Translations under genes and position numbers: made by a program | Origin: Cherax quadricarinatus | Lineage: Eukaryota; Arthropoda; Malacostraca; Decapoda; Parastacidae | Length of the DNA stretch: 64,000 bases | Direction: 5' to 3' | NCBI RefSeq assembly: GCF_038502225.1 | Contig: NC_091298.1 | Span: 32,351,295 to 32,415,294 of the forward strand | Shown here: piece after piece, positions 49,669 through 59,674 of the stretch | Layout of the letters: each line of letters opens with the position of its first letter | How positions within the stretch are numbered: position 1 is the first letter of the stretch | The notes under the pieces: generated by a model | The model's input: the letters and a program-made list of their open reading frames with translations, nothing else | Told to the model about the DNA's origin: nothing | The model's database searches: none

Positions 49669-49670
49669 AA
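49286..49670 (+). promoter_or_regulatory. CR1-like 5' region: pyrimidine tract and (CAA)n
   Basis: C/T-rich tract about 49325-49560 (CCTCTCTC, CTTCTGATCC, CTCCTCTCCC), then a short mixed leader and (CAA)n at 49631-49669 that ends directly at an ATG (49671). A similar pyrimidine tract precedes the ORF1 of the 62.3-kb copy, so it probably belongs to the element's 5' UTR and internal promoter region. Confidence 0.5.
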
Positions 49671-50620
49671 ATGGGTTGCCAGAGAGCAGGACGAAAAACC
49701 AGGGGACTGGAGGATGAGTCTGTGAGGGAAGATTAGGTAACAGAGCTCATGAAAAGGGAACAAGAGTGAGGAAGGAAGCTAGAAGAGCTTAGCATGAAAA
49801 TGGAGAAGAGGATAACTGCAGAGAGCAGGAAGTGGGAGAGGCAAGTCACAGCAGTAAAGGCTAAGATACAGAGATTAGAAGAGGAACTGAAAAATCTGAA
49901 ACAGCCTAAAGAACTAAAGAGCACTGTGGGCATGACATCAGAAACTGCTTTACCTCAGTCACAAACAAGGAGACTGTAGGGAATGAAGGAGTGAAACTGT
50001 ATGCAGAGGCCTTATCAGACAAACGTGGAGCCCAAGAAAAAAAGAGAATCACATCAGGAACACTCGAGGGGACTGTCGTAAATGAAAGAGCTAAGCTATA
50101 CATAGAGGACCTAACAGTTCACAGCAGTGCCCAGGGAAAGCTCAAAAGGAAAAATGATAGACCACAGGGCCCAGGGACAACAAGTAGTGAAGAGACTGAA
50201 GAAAGGGAAGCTGCAATGGAGGCAACTAAACCGATTCAGAGAATATAAAGGGACATGCAGTGGGAGAATGAAAGGGAGAAACCAGTCTTCATTTATGGGC
50301 TCCAGGAAGTTGAAGGGAAAACTTACGAAGCAAGAAGACAAGGGAAGAAAAAAACAATTGAAAGCATCATGAAAGCAATAGGAGGAAATGACATGATTCA
50401 GCTAGAAAATTTTCTGAGAATAGGGGATGGGGGGTTGCAAGAGGAAGAAACAGGCCAGTAAAAGTGATTTTCAAGGCAGAATCGGCTTGAAACAGGATCC
50501 TGCAGTAGAAAGCAAGACTAAGGGACATGTTGGCATACTGAAAGGTGAATCTTGACCACAACAGAACACGAGAAGAAAGGCAGAAACTGAAAGAGAGGGT
50601 ACAAAGATGAAAGGACGAAA
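49671..50620 (+). pseudogene. CR1-like ORF1, coiled coil plus RNA-binding half
   Basis: Starts at ATG 49671 (MGCQRAGRKTRGLEDE). Coiled coil: KMEKRITAESRKWERQVTAV and KIQRLEEELKNLKQ. A threonine/serine-rich middle follows, then EKPVFIYGLQEVEGKTYEAR, KKTIESIMKAIGGNDMIQLE, NFLRIGDGG, a frame change, and VIFKAES-like and NRTREERQKLKERVQR. A stop occurs at codon 22 (GAT TAG) and several frameshifts follow. Non-LTR ORF1 proteins trimerise by the coiled coil and chaperone the RNA; this copy only shows the architecture. Confidence 0.75.
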
Positions 50621-50869
50621 GAGAGGTGAAGATGGAGATGGACAGGAGAACCAAGACTCATTAGGAATGTTAAATACAACCTCCCTCACAACCACCTACA
50701 GAAGCCCCCCAATCAGGACAACCCCAATGCAACCAAATACTCTAACTCAAAAAACACATGCCATACCCAATGCCCCCCACCCACCTCATTACAAACTCCA
50801 CCTTCACAGCAATGACCCACAGTTTCTCATCAGGTCTCCCGCTTCCCCAACCCCAACGTACCCCCAGAC

Positions 50870-53545
50870 CACAGTTTTAGAAAGGAAGTTGAAGGTTTGG
50901 TATAAAAATGCAGATGGAATAACAAATAAGTGCGAGGAGTGGCATGAAAATATCAAAGAGACATCCCCAGACATAATAGCACTCACAGAAACGAAACTCA
51001 CCAGGATTATACCAGATGCAATCTTTCCACCTGAATATCAAATCCTCAGGAAAGATAGAGGGAGCAGAGGGGGAGGAGGAGTTGCACTGCTCATTAAAAA
51101 CCGGTGGGGATTTGAGGAAATGGAAGGAATTTATAGAATGGGCGAAAGGGACTACATAATAGGAGCAATTCTGTCTCAGGGCAATAAGGTGGTAATTGCA
51201 GTAATGCACAATCCGCCATAGAACTACAGGAGGCCAATGACTGACACACTACCCGAGGCAGCCAGAAGAGCTCACACAGGAAGAGCAAAGTTACTAGCTA
51301 TGACTGATTTCAATCGCAAGGAGATTGACTGGGAAAACCTGGAGCCCCATGGGGGTCCTGAAACATGGAGAGCTGTGGTCCTGGAAAACCTCATGTATCA
51401 ACATGTTAGAGACACTGTCAGAGAGATGAGAATGATCCAGCAAGACTGGACCTATTATTCACCCTGAGTAGTTCAGACATCAAGAATATCACGTACAAAA
51501 GGCTCCTTGGAGGTAGTGATCATGTGGTTCTGTGCTTCGATTAGATAGTTGATCTACAAGTGGAGAGGGTAGCAGGAATAGGTTGGAAAAACAAAACTGT
51601 AAAAGGGGGGACTACACAGGCATGAGGAACTTCCTGCAAGACGTTCAATGGGAGAGAGAATTGACAGGAAAACCAGTAAAAGAAATAATGGATTATGTGG
51701 CAACAAAATGCAAGGAGGAAGAGGAGAGGTTTGTTTCCAAGGGAAACAGAAATAATGGGAAGACCAGAACAAGTCCTTGGTTCACCCAAATGTGTAGGGA
51801 GGCACAGACTAAGTGCAATAGAGAATGGAAAACGTGCAGAAGACAAAGGACCCAGGAAAATAAAGAGATTAGCCGAAGAGCCAAAAATGAATATGGGCAG
51901 ATAAGAGGGGAGGCTCAGCGACAATACGAAAATGACATAGCATCGAAAGTCAAGTCTGACCTGAAGCTGTCGTATAGCCAAGCAGGAGGAAAACAGCAGT
52001 CAAGGACCAGGTAATCAGGCTGTGGAAGGATGGTGGGGAGTTCACAAGAAGCGATCAAGAGGGATGTGAGAAGCTGAACGAGAGATTTAAAGAAGTATTT
52101 ACAGTGGAGACAGGAAGGACTACAGGAATTCAGAATAGAGAGGGACACCAACAAGTGCTGGATGAAACATATGCAACCGAGAAGGAGGTGAAGAAGCTGC
52201 TATGTGAGCTTGATACCTCAAATGTGGTGGGACTAGACAATATCTCTCCATGGGTTCTTAGAGAGGGAGCAGAGATGCTGTGTGTGCTACTAGCAAAAAT
52301 CTTCAACACATCCATTGAAACTGGGTAACTACCTTAGGTGTGGAAGATGGCAAATGTAGTCCCAGTTTTTAAGAAAGGAGACAGAAACGAGGCATTAAAC
52401 TACAGACCAGTGTTACTGACATGTATAGTATGCAAAATCATGGAGAAGATCAAGAGGAGAGTGGTGGAGCACCTAGAAAGATACAAGCTTATAAATGACA
52501 ACCAACATGGCTTCAGGGAAGGAAAATCCTGTGTCACAAACCTACTGGAGTTTTATGACAAGGTAACAGAAGACGTGAGAGATAGGGGTGGACAGACAGA
52601 CTGCATTTTCTTGGACTGCAAGAAGACCTTCGATACAGTTCCTCAGAAGAGGTTGATGCAAAAGCTAGAGGATCAGGCTTGCATAACTGGAAAGGTACTG
52701 TAATGGATCAGAGAATACCTGACAGGGAGGTAACAACGAGTCGTGGTACGTGACGAGGTGTCAGAGTGGGCTCCTGTGACGAACTGGGATCCACAGGGAT
52801 CAGTTCTAGGACTTGTGTTGTTTTTGGTATATGTGAATGACATAACAGAAGGGATAGACTCAAAAGTGTCCCTGTTTGCAGATGATGTGAAGTTATTGAG
52901 AAGAATTAAATTGGTCGAGGATTAAGCAGGACTACAAAGAGACCTGGACAGGCTACAAACCAGGTGTAGCAACTGGCTCCTAGAATTTAACCCTGCCAAA
53001 TGCAATGTCATGAAGATTGGGGAAGGGCAAAGAAGACCTCAGACAGAGTATAGTCTAGGTGGCCAAAGACTGCAAAACTCACTCATGGAAAAACATCTTG
53101 GGATGAGTATAATATCGAGCACATCTCCTGAGGCGCAACAATCAGATAACTGCTGCAGCAAACGGCCGTGTGGCAAATCTTAGAACAGCTTTCCAATACT
53201 TCAGCAAGGAATCGTTCAAGACTGTACACCATATACGTCAGGCCCGTACTGGAGAATGCAGCACCAGTTTTGATCCACACCTGGTCAAGTAGGTCAAGAA
53301 ATTATAGAAAGTGCAAAGATTTACAACAAGATTAGTCCCAGAGCTAAGGGGATTGTCCTACGAAGAAAGGTTAAGGGAAATCGGCCTAACGACACTGGAG
53401 AACAAGAGGGTCAGGGGAAACATGATAACGACATATAAAATACTGCATGGAATTGGCAAAGTGGGCAAAGCCAGGATGTTCCAGAGATGGGACACAGAAA
53501 CAAGGGGTCACAAGTAGAAGTCAAAGGGATGTAAGAATTATTTCT
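50870..53545 (+). pseudogene. CR1-like ORF2, broken
   Basis: Endonuclease: [87 protein letters not shown] (G of GDFN replaced by T). Linker SRRAKNEYGQIRGEAQRQYE. RT: DISPWVLREGAEMLCVLL-type, VVPVFKKGDRNEALNYRPVL, DNQHGFREGKSCVTNLLEFY, motif A DCKKTFDTVPQKRLMQKLED, motif B DPQGSVLGLVLFLVYVND, motif C FADDVKLLRRIKL. Then a decayed thumb to SYEERLREIGLTTLENKRVR. At least eight breaks. The GDFN to TDFN change hits a catalytic motif of the endonuclease. Confidence 0.85.
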
Positions 53546-53560
53546 TCAGCCACAGAGTTG

Positions 53561-53745
53561 TGTAGACAGCCTGTACTGTCTGCACAGACAGCCTATGCTG
53601 TCTGCCAGCTTAGTTCATATTTCATGCCATGCTGGTGCTGCCACCTATAGGCGTTGCCACTTCAGCCTGCCTGCCCTTGCCTCACTCCCAGGCCCACCGA
53701 TTTGATAGACACAAGTGCTCCCCTCCACGGACTGGCTTGCGCTCA
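53561..53745 (+). repeat. 5' LTR, shared portion
   Basis: About 185 bp that match 55934-56125 by eye at roughly 95% (TATAGGCGTTGCCACTTCAG and CCACGGACTGGCTTGCG are shared). After this point the two ends diverge: 53746-53930 is unrelated to 56126-56251. The sequence TATAAATGGTGGAAAGTGG at about 53930 could contain the primer-binding site (TGG...). Confidence 0.7.
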
Positions 53746-54187
53746 CTCACACAGCAGCCTAGCAGCAAGACACAAGTACTCCCAGCTCTCTCTCGTGGGA
53801 TGGCCCTGCCCGGGCCATGGGCACAAACACACAAGCCTGTGTACCCACCACAACTTAACAATGAAGCAAGAAGCCTCCGAAGACGTCTATAATTCACACC
53901 CTGCTTTCAGCTCTACCAAACAAACCCTTTTATAAATGGTGGAAAGTGGTGGTCGCAGCAGTTGTTTGCCCAGAGAGAGGAAGAGGTATGAAGTCATCTT
54001 CACTTCATCACCCTACACAAGAAGCATCCGTCTCTCAACAAGTTATCCTGATGTCGTGTCTGTATGTTTGAGCATCCAGACACAGGTACAAGCAGGATCC
54101 AGCCGAAATTTGCAGAAATTCTCCGAGAATTGTAAGTTACCCCATGCTACAGCGTCCCACACTACAGTGTCCCACGCTGTTTCTCAA

Positions 54188-54765
54188 GTCACGTGTTCAG
54201 CGTCACTTGTATGTTGCTGTTGTTGTTCAGCTCAGCACAGCTGTTTCAGCAAGCCAGAGGTGAGTTACGTGGTGATTTCTGCGTCCAGTGTGAGCTTCTC
54301 CACGTGTTTGTGGGTGGGGGAGGAGGAGAAGAAGTGGCCGTTCCTCACTTTGCCCATGCTCGCCCTACTCACGCTCACCCGTCTACCATACACTCGCCAC
54401 TGCCCACTCCCTCTGCTGTGTTTTCTGCTGTTTTCCATGTGAATTCATTGCCAGAGCTGTGTATCCGAGTGCCCGAGGCCACTCGAAGATACGTGGATCA
54501 GCATGCCACGTAGATCACGACGCCACGTGGATCCCGACGCCACGTGGGTGTGGGCGATGTCACGTGGATCTACCAACCACGTGAGTTACCAGATGTCCCA
54601 GGCCACATGCTGTGGTCTGCTGCCCGCATCACATTGACGTCACCGACGATGCTGCCCGACTTCACGACATCACCGATGTTGCTGCCCGACTTCATGACGT
54701 CACGATGTCTGCCTGACGTCACCTCGAGATGTCTGCTGACGTCACAGTGCTGCTGACGTCATCAT
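54188..54765. promoter_or_regulatory. Cluster of E-box and CRE palindromes in LTR element
   Basis: CACGTG occurs at 54524, 54541, 54561 and 54578 (spacing 17, 20, 17 bp), with two more near 54189 and 54299. Full TGACGTCA follows at 54635, 54695, 54714, 54737 and 54754. CACGTG is the bHLH (Myc/USF/clock) site and TGACGTCA the CREB/ATF site in animals. The CACGTG group is a degenerate CCACGTGGATC minisatellite, and the CRE group lies in GCTGCCCGACTTCA/GTCTGCTGACGTCA repeats. Confidence 0.6.
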
Positions 54766-55933
54766 GCCTGATATCACATGATGTCACCATCGAGTGTTCA
54801 GTAATTGTTTCAGTATTGTCGAGAAGATTGAGAGAAGATATATGTCGTGTGTAAATTAATTCCTCTCAGTCAGTGTTCTCACACTTTAGTATATGTCTTA
54901 GTGTCAGTTTTATGCACAGAAAAGCATCATTTGCTAGTTTAAGGCATGTTGTACCATGTGTACCGCAGTGTGTGTAAAGTTTCCGTGTGTCCAGTGAGGT
55001 CTGAGCCAGACCTGAGTAGCACCACTGTGTTAAGTCACCCGTGTGACCAGTGTGTTTGACAGCTATCAGACAGCCCTGAGCCTGAGCCCCATTTGTACAG
55101 AAAGTTTTTATGCTCGTCACTCGTGATGTTCTGCAGAATCGTACCTGCAACGATTCCCATCGAGATTTGTTTCACTTCACCTCCAGACCTTCAGAGTGCA
55201 GTTATATGTAGAGAAACAAGTCTGGGGATGCTTAGACTAACCTCTGCTATAACTCCAACTGCTGAGAGAATGATACTCGCCAAGCTGCAGTTAGCCCTGT
55301 TGGCAGGCGCTGTGTCAGCCTCGTGTCACAAGCTTCAGTGAGCAGCCTGCACTAAGATGTCACTTTGACTGCTAGCTCTCTCACTGCAGTCTGGTGTATG
55401 ATGTTACGACTCCCAGATGTTTCCCCCAGTCATATCTGCCACAACTCGCTCCACGCTCGCCAGCAGTGACAGCCCAGCGACAGTACCAGTCGAGAAGTGT
55501 CCTGAGTCGCTTGCCAGAAGTCCTGCCCAGTTGCCGAGTTTTGTCGACGCCTCACTCGAGGGCACCAGCATGTCATGCTCCAGGTTGAGTGAAACCTGCA
55601 GCGGCTCCTACGATGTCTGCTTCACCGTTCCAGAGGAGACCGTAACCTGTTACGTCACAGCTCAGCCACAGCGATGTCTCCCGTGTTGCAGTATCTGTCC
55701 AGACGCAGGAAGGCGTGCAGTGATGCCCTTCGACGCTCACTGCCTTTGACCACGATGTTTAGCACACCCCACATGTTTTTTTTCTTCCCTCCCTGTAGGA
55801 AGTTTTTTTTTTCCATGTTCATATGTATATATATATGTTTTTATTTTGTATTCTGTGCCCTGTTCCTACTAGAGAGAGACCGAGTTCCTTTTACCACCAG
55901 TATTGTCGCGTCCGAGGTAGGTGGCCGAGCGTA

Positions 55934-56251
55934 TGTAGACAGCCTGTACTGTCTGCAGAGACAGCCTATGCTGTCTGCCAGCTTAGTTCTTATTTCGTGC
56001 CATGCTGGTGCTGCCACCTATAGGCGTTGCCACTTCAGCCTGCCTGCCCTTGCCTCACTCCCAGGCCGACCGACTTGATAGACACAAGTGCTCCCCCTCC
56101 ACGGACTGGCTTGCGGTCACTCCCTCACACTGCCCGTTGTGTACTCACTCCTATCCAATTAAAGCCAAACTAGTCCATGGCCGTATCATTGCTACCTACG
56201 CTACTTTCGTCGGCACTAAACCGCTGTTCAGCAGCAAGAACAGCAATAACA
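55934..56251 (+). repeat. 3' LTR
   Basis: 318 bp starting TGTAGACAGCC and ending ATAACA. ATTAAA at about 56159 is a plausible poly(A) signal. If TG...CA ends are used, the target duplication is GTTG; if the last A is counted outside, it is AGTTG. Confidence 0.72.
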
Positions 56252-56456
56252 GTTGTCGGAAAATGGAAAGTGACATAGTGGAGGCAAGAACCATACATAG
56301 TTTTAAGACAAGGTTTGATAAAGCTCAAGGAGCAGGGAGAGAGAGGATCCAGTAGCAATCAGTAAAGAGGCGGGCCCAGGAGCTATGAATCGACCCCTGC
56401 AACCACAAATAGGTGAGTACAAATAGGTGAATACACACATAGACACACACAAACAC
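56252..56456 (+). mobile_element. 3' remainder of the interrupted CR1 copy
   Basis: Resumes the CR1 frame (RKMESDIVEARTIHSFKTRF), carries CAAAGGAGCAGGGAGAGAG-like sequence and the tail with two TACAAATAGGTGA units, then an irregular ACACA stretch into which the next copy is joined. Confidence 0.85.
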
Positions 56457-57235
56457 ACCAAGTGCAAAGTCATGAAGATTGGGGAAGGGCAAAGAAGACC
56501 GCAGACGGAGTACAGTCTAGGGGGCCAGAGACTACAAACCTCACTCAAGGAAAAAGATCTTGAGGTGAGTATAACACCAGGCACATCTCCTGAAGCGCAC
56601 ATCAACCAAATAACGGCTGCAGCATATGGGCGCCTAGCAAAACTCAGAACAGCATTCCGACATCTTAATAAGGAATTGTTCAGGACCCTGTAAACCATGT
56701 ACGTTAGGCCCATATTGGAGTATGCGGCACCAGTTTGGAACCCACACCTAGCCAAGCACGTAAAGAAACTAGAGAAAGTGCAAAGGTTTGCAACAAGACT
56801 AGTCCCAGAGCTAAGAGGTATGCCCTACGAGGAGAGGTTAAGGGAAATCAACCTGACGACACAGGAGGACAGGAGAGATAGGGGGCACATGATAACGACA
56901 TACAAAATACTGAGAGGAATTGACAAGATGGACAAAGACAGTATGTTCCAGAGATTGGACACAGTAACAAGGGGACACAGTTGGAAATTGAAGACACAAA
57001 TGAATCACAGGGATGTTAGGAAGTATTTCTTCAGCCATAGAGTAGCCAGGAAGTGGAATAGTTTGGGAAGCGATGTAGTGGAGGCAGGATCCATACATAG
57101 CTTTAAGCAGAGGTATGATAAAGCTCAAGGTTCAGGGAGAGTGACCTAGTAGCGACCAGTGAAGAGGCGGGGCCAGGAGCTTGTACTCGACTCCTGCAAC
57201 CTCAACTAGGTTAGTACAACTAGGTGAGTACATAC
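56457..57235 (+). mobile_element. CR1-like LINE, 5'-truncated copy
   Basis: Begins directly after ACACAAACACAC with CAAGTGCAAAGTCATGAAG (the CKVMKIG codons) and runs to the tail CAACTAGGTTAGTACAACTA GGTGAGTACA then (CA)n. Confidence 0.87.
56460..57149 (+). pseudogene. CR1-like RT thumb and C-terminal domain
   Basis: CKVMKIGEGQRRPQTEYSLG, KEKDLEVSITPGTSPEAHIN, a TAA at 56691 (where others have TAC/TAT), then VRPILEYAAPVWNPHLAKHV, PYEERLREINLTTQEDRRDR, NHRDVRKYFFSHRVARKWNS. The second frame, 56697-57149, is uninterrupted for 150 codons. The polymerase catalytic motifs are absent. Confidence 0.85.
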
Positions 57236-57255
57236 ACACACACACACACACACAC
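57236..57255. repeat. Short (CA)n joining two CR1 copies
   Basis: About 20 bp of CA between the tail of one copy and the start of the next. Confidence 0.9.
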
Positions 57256-57618
57256 AGAGGAAAGCAGGGTCAGGGGAGACATGATAACGACATACAAAAT
57301 ACTGCTTAGAATAGACAAGGTGGATAGAGACAGGATGTTCCAGAGATGGGACACAGAAACAAGGGGTCACAATTGGAAGCTGAAGACTCGGCTGAGTCAA
57401 AGGGATGTTTGGAAGTATTTCTACAGCCACAGATTTGTTAGGAAGTAAATAGTCTGGCAAGTGATGTAGTGGAGGCAGGAACCATACATAGTTTTAAGAC
57501 GAGGTATGATAAAGCTCATGGAGCAGGGAACGGGAGGACCCAGTAGCGGTCATTGAAGAGGAGGGGCCAGGAGCTGAATCTCGACCCCTGCAACCACAAT
57601 TAGGTGAGTACAATTAGG
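57256..57618 (+). mobile_element. CR1-like LINE, 360-bp 3' fragment
   Basis: Starts GAGGAAAGCAGGGTCAGGGG (the EDRRVRGDMI codons) at the (CA)n edge and contains TTYKILLRIDKVDRDRMFQR and SQRDVWKYFYSHRFVRK, ending with CAACCACAATTAGGTGAGTA. Confidence 0.86.
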
Positions 57619-57642
57619 TGAAAACACACGCACACACACACA
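57619..57642. repeat. Short (CA)n joining two CR1 copies
   Basis: AAAACACACGCACACACACACAC between the tail and the next fragment. Confidence 0.9.
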
Positions 57643-58608
57643 CCAGTCTGGAACGTACTCAACACGAGGAAAGGTTAAGGGACAATCGGACTACATACAG
57701 ATGAGGAGGAGGTGAAGAAACTGCTAAGGGACATCGATACCTCAAAGGCAATGGGGACCGGACAACATCTCTCGTGGGTCCTTAGAGAGGGGAGCACTGG
57801 GCAACTACCTGAGACAGAAGGGTCATAGACCTGTGGGAGACATGGAACGGAACAGGAGTATACCAACCAGCACGGATTCACGGAAGGCAAATACAAACCT
57901 TCTGGATATTGCTGGACTGCAAGAAGGCCTTTGACACAGTTCCTCAGACAAGGTCAGGCGCACAGAGATAATGGATGTTCCAACAACGAGTCAGGGGATG
58001 TATCACAGGGACCTGTGACGAGGGGGGTCACAACCAGTGCTATTTTTGGTATATGTGAACTGAAGAGACTCAGACCCTGAGTGATGTGAAGTTAATGAGG
58101 AGAATTAAATCTGACAGGGACGTTAGGTCCAGCAGTTCTCGAATTTCCTTCAAAGTCATAGAGTTGGCTAGGTGGCCAAAGACTGCAGCAACCGAGCATG
58201 TCTCCGGAAGCACACATCAATCAGATAACTGCTGCAGCATATGGGCGCCTGGCAAACCTGAGAACAGCATTCCGAATAGTCAGGGCTACTGGAGTATGCA
58301 AGCACGTGAGAGTACAAAGTGCAACAAGAGGCATGGAACCACGACACTGGAGGACATAGGGGAGACATGATTATAAAATACTGCGTGGAATAGACAAGGT
58401 GGACAAGGACAGGATGTTCCAGGGACAAAGCTCAGAGAGATAGGAAGCAGAGATAGAGAAGGCAGGATAGCCTAGTAGCAGGATCACAGTGAAGATAAAG
58501 CTCATGGAGCGGGCAGAGAGAGGGCCTAGTAGCAACCGGTGAAGAGGCGGGGCCAGGAGCTAGGACTCGACCCCTGCAACCACAAATAGGTGAGTACAAA
58601 TAGGTGAG
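57643..58608 (+). mobile_element. CR1-like LINE compressed by many internal deletions
   Basis: First 55 bp are a shrunken piece of the 3' coding end (CTGGAACGTACTCAACACGA GGAAAGGTTAAGGG). From about 57699 the RT is read again from GAGGAGGTGAAGAAACTGCT to the tail (TAGGTGAGTACA, (CA)n) in order, but with more than a dozen missing blocks. About 910 bp here represent roughly 1550 bp in the 46.6-kb copy. Retained islands match well: CTGCAAGAAGGCCTTTGACA, GTGATGTGAAGTTAATGAGG, ATCAGATAACTGCTGCAGCA. No frame survives for more than about 90 codons. Confidence 0.82.
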
Positions 58609-59344
58609 TACACACACACACACAAGTGTTTCTCGAAGTGTCCCAATCAGAAAAGAGAGGTGAAGGCCACAGTTACATAAAAACAATTTGAATCAGTGCC
58701 AGGAGTGAGAGTGGAAGGCCATAGGCTTAGAGTGGGTGTAGGTGGTATTGCCATATCCCAATTTCAAACCAGAATAAGTGAGACTAGCAGGGTGATAAGA
58801 GATAAGGATTGACGAGTTAGTGAATACAGTGATAGATGAGTTAGTGGAAACGGTGTAGAAACAATAGAAGAAGCAGGAGCCAAAACGTGAAGCATTATAC
58901 AGGAGAAGAGCCAGACGCAGTGCAGTGCTACCAGACGTAAAGTACACAGCCTTTTTGTAGTTGCAGTGAGGGTAGGCCCTTTATATATTGATAGCTGAAG
59001 GTTATTAATCCTGCTCTGGGGAGCTGATTATACTAGAGCACTAAACACTTATTAATAGACAAGATCCGGGGAGGGGACTGAGTGTGGGACCACATGGCAC
59101 TGCAGTGCGCGTGCAGGCACTAGCTCAGACAAAATACATAACATTCAATACGTAAAGCTATTCAGGTATACACGAGTAAGTACATGGGTTATTGTACAAA
59201 GCAGCATATGTGTGGAGAACCTGGGATAACCCAAAAAGTCTGACAGTGTGACTCAGTTCATTTAAATCAAGACAACGAGGTTGGCTGGGGCAGCTAGCAA
59301 GGGCACACACACATGACATAAGCAGCCAGCAGGCTTGTGAGGAC
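58609..59344. other. (CA)n stub and unique DNA
   Basis: Short (CA)n to 58623, then about 700 bp without a recognised gene or repeat. It contains a short weak repeat GAGTTAGTGAATACAGTGAT / GAGTTAGTGGAAACGGTG near 58820-58855. Confidence 0.4.
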
Positions 59345-59395
59345 TGACGGTGCATAACCCCCAACCCCGTCCTTCCCTTTCTCTCCACCCCTCTC

Positions 59396-59439
<44 letters not shown>

Positions 59440-59445
59440 CCCCTC

Positions 59446-59480
<35 letters not shown>

Positions 59481-59670
59481 CCCCTCCCCCTGGCTTCCCC
59501 CTCACTTCTGTCTCATCCCTAGACTTCTCCCTATCAGTTTCTCTCCCCCCTCTCTTTCTCTCTATCCTTTCTCTTCCCATCCTCTTGTTCTTTCTATCTC
59601 TTCTCTCTTCCCATCTCTCTTGTTCTCTCTGTCTCTCTCCCCCTTCTCCCTCCCCTCTCTCTTTGAAAGC
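59345..59670. repeat. Pyrimidine-rich tract with (CT)n
   Basis: (CT)n at about 59399-59435 and 59451-59477, then CCTACCCCTCCCCCTGGCTT and CTCATCCCTAG, blocks that recur at 62226-62270. On the minus strand this is the (GA)n tail of the adjoining LINE. Confidence 0.85.
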
Positions 59671-59674
59671 ATTT

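Larger units (their letters stand above)
49286..53560 (+). mobile_element. CR1-like LINE with 5' end, interrupted by LTR element
   Basis: The longest CR1 copy: 5' region, ORF1 and ORF2 up to TTCAGCCACAGAGTTG at 53560. The remaining 3' piece resumes at 56252 (GTTGTCGGAAAATGGAAAGT) and ends near 56450 with CAACCACAAATAGGTGAGTA. The interruption is an LTR-element insertion with duplicated GTTG. Confidence 0.9.
53561..56251 (+). mobile_element. LTR retrotransposon without pol, nested in CR1
   Basis: 2.69 kb, starts TGTAGACAGCCTGTACTGTC and ends AGCAATAACA. A TGTAGACAGCC block at both 53561 and 55934 starts related terminal sequences, and GTTG is duplicated at both flanks (53557-53560, 56252-56255). 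The interior (53.94-55.93 kb) has no recognisable gag, protease, RT or integrase; the largest ORF (53936-54442, 168 codons) has no domain I recognise. It fits a non-autonomous (LARD-like) element, whose mobilising partner is not in the window. Confidence 0.72.

Noticed and set aside
49600..49979. Host coiled-coil gene with polyglutamine-like (CAA)n leader
   Set aside because: Collinear with CR1 ORF1 of the 62.3-kb copy and full of stops.
53936..54442. 168-codon ORF as LTR-element gag
   Set aside because: No zinc knuckle, capsid-like pattern or protease; composition is that of an incidental frame.
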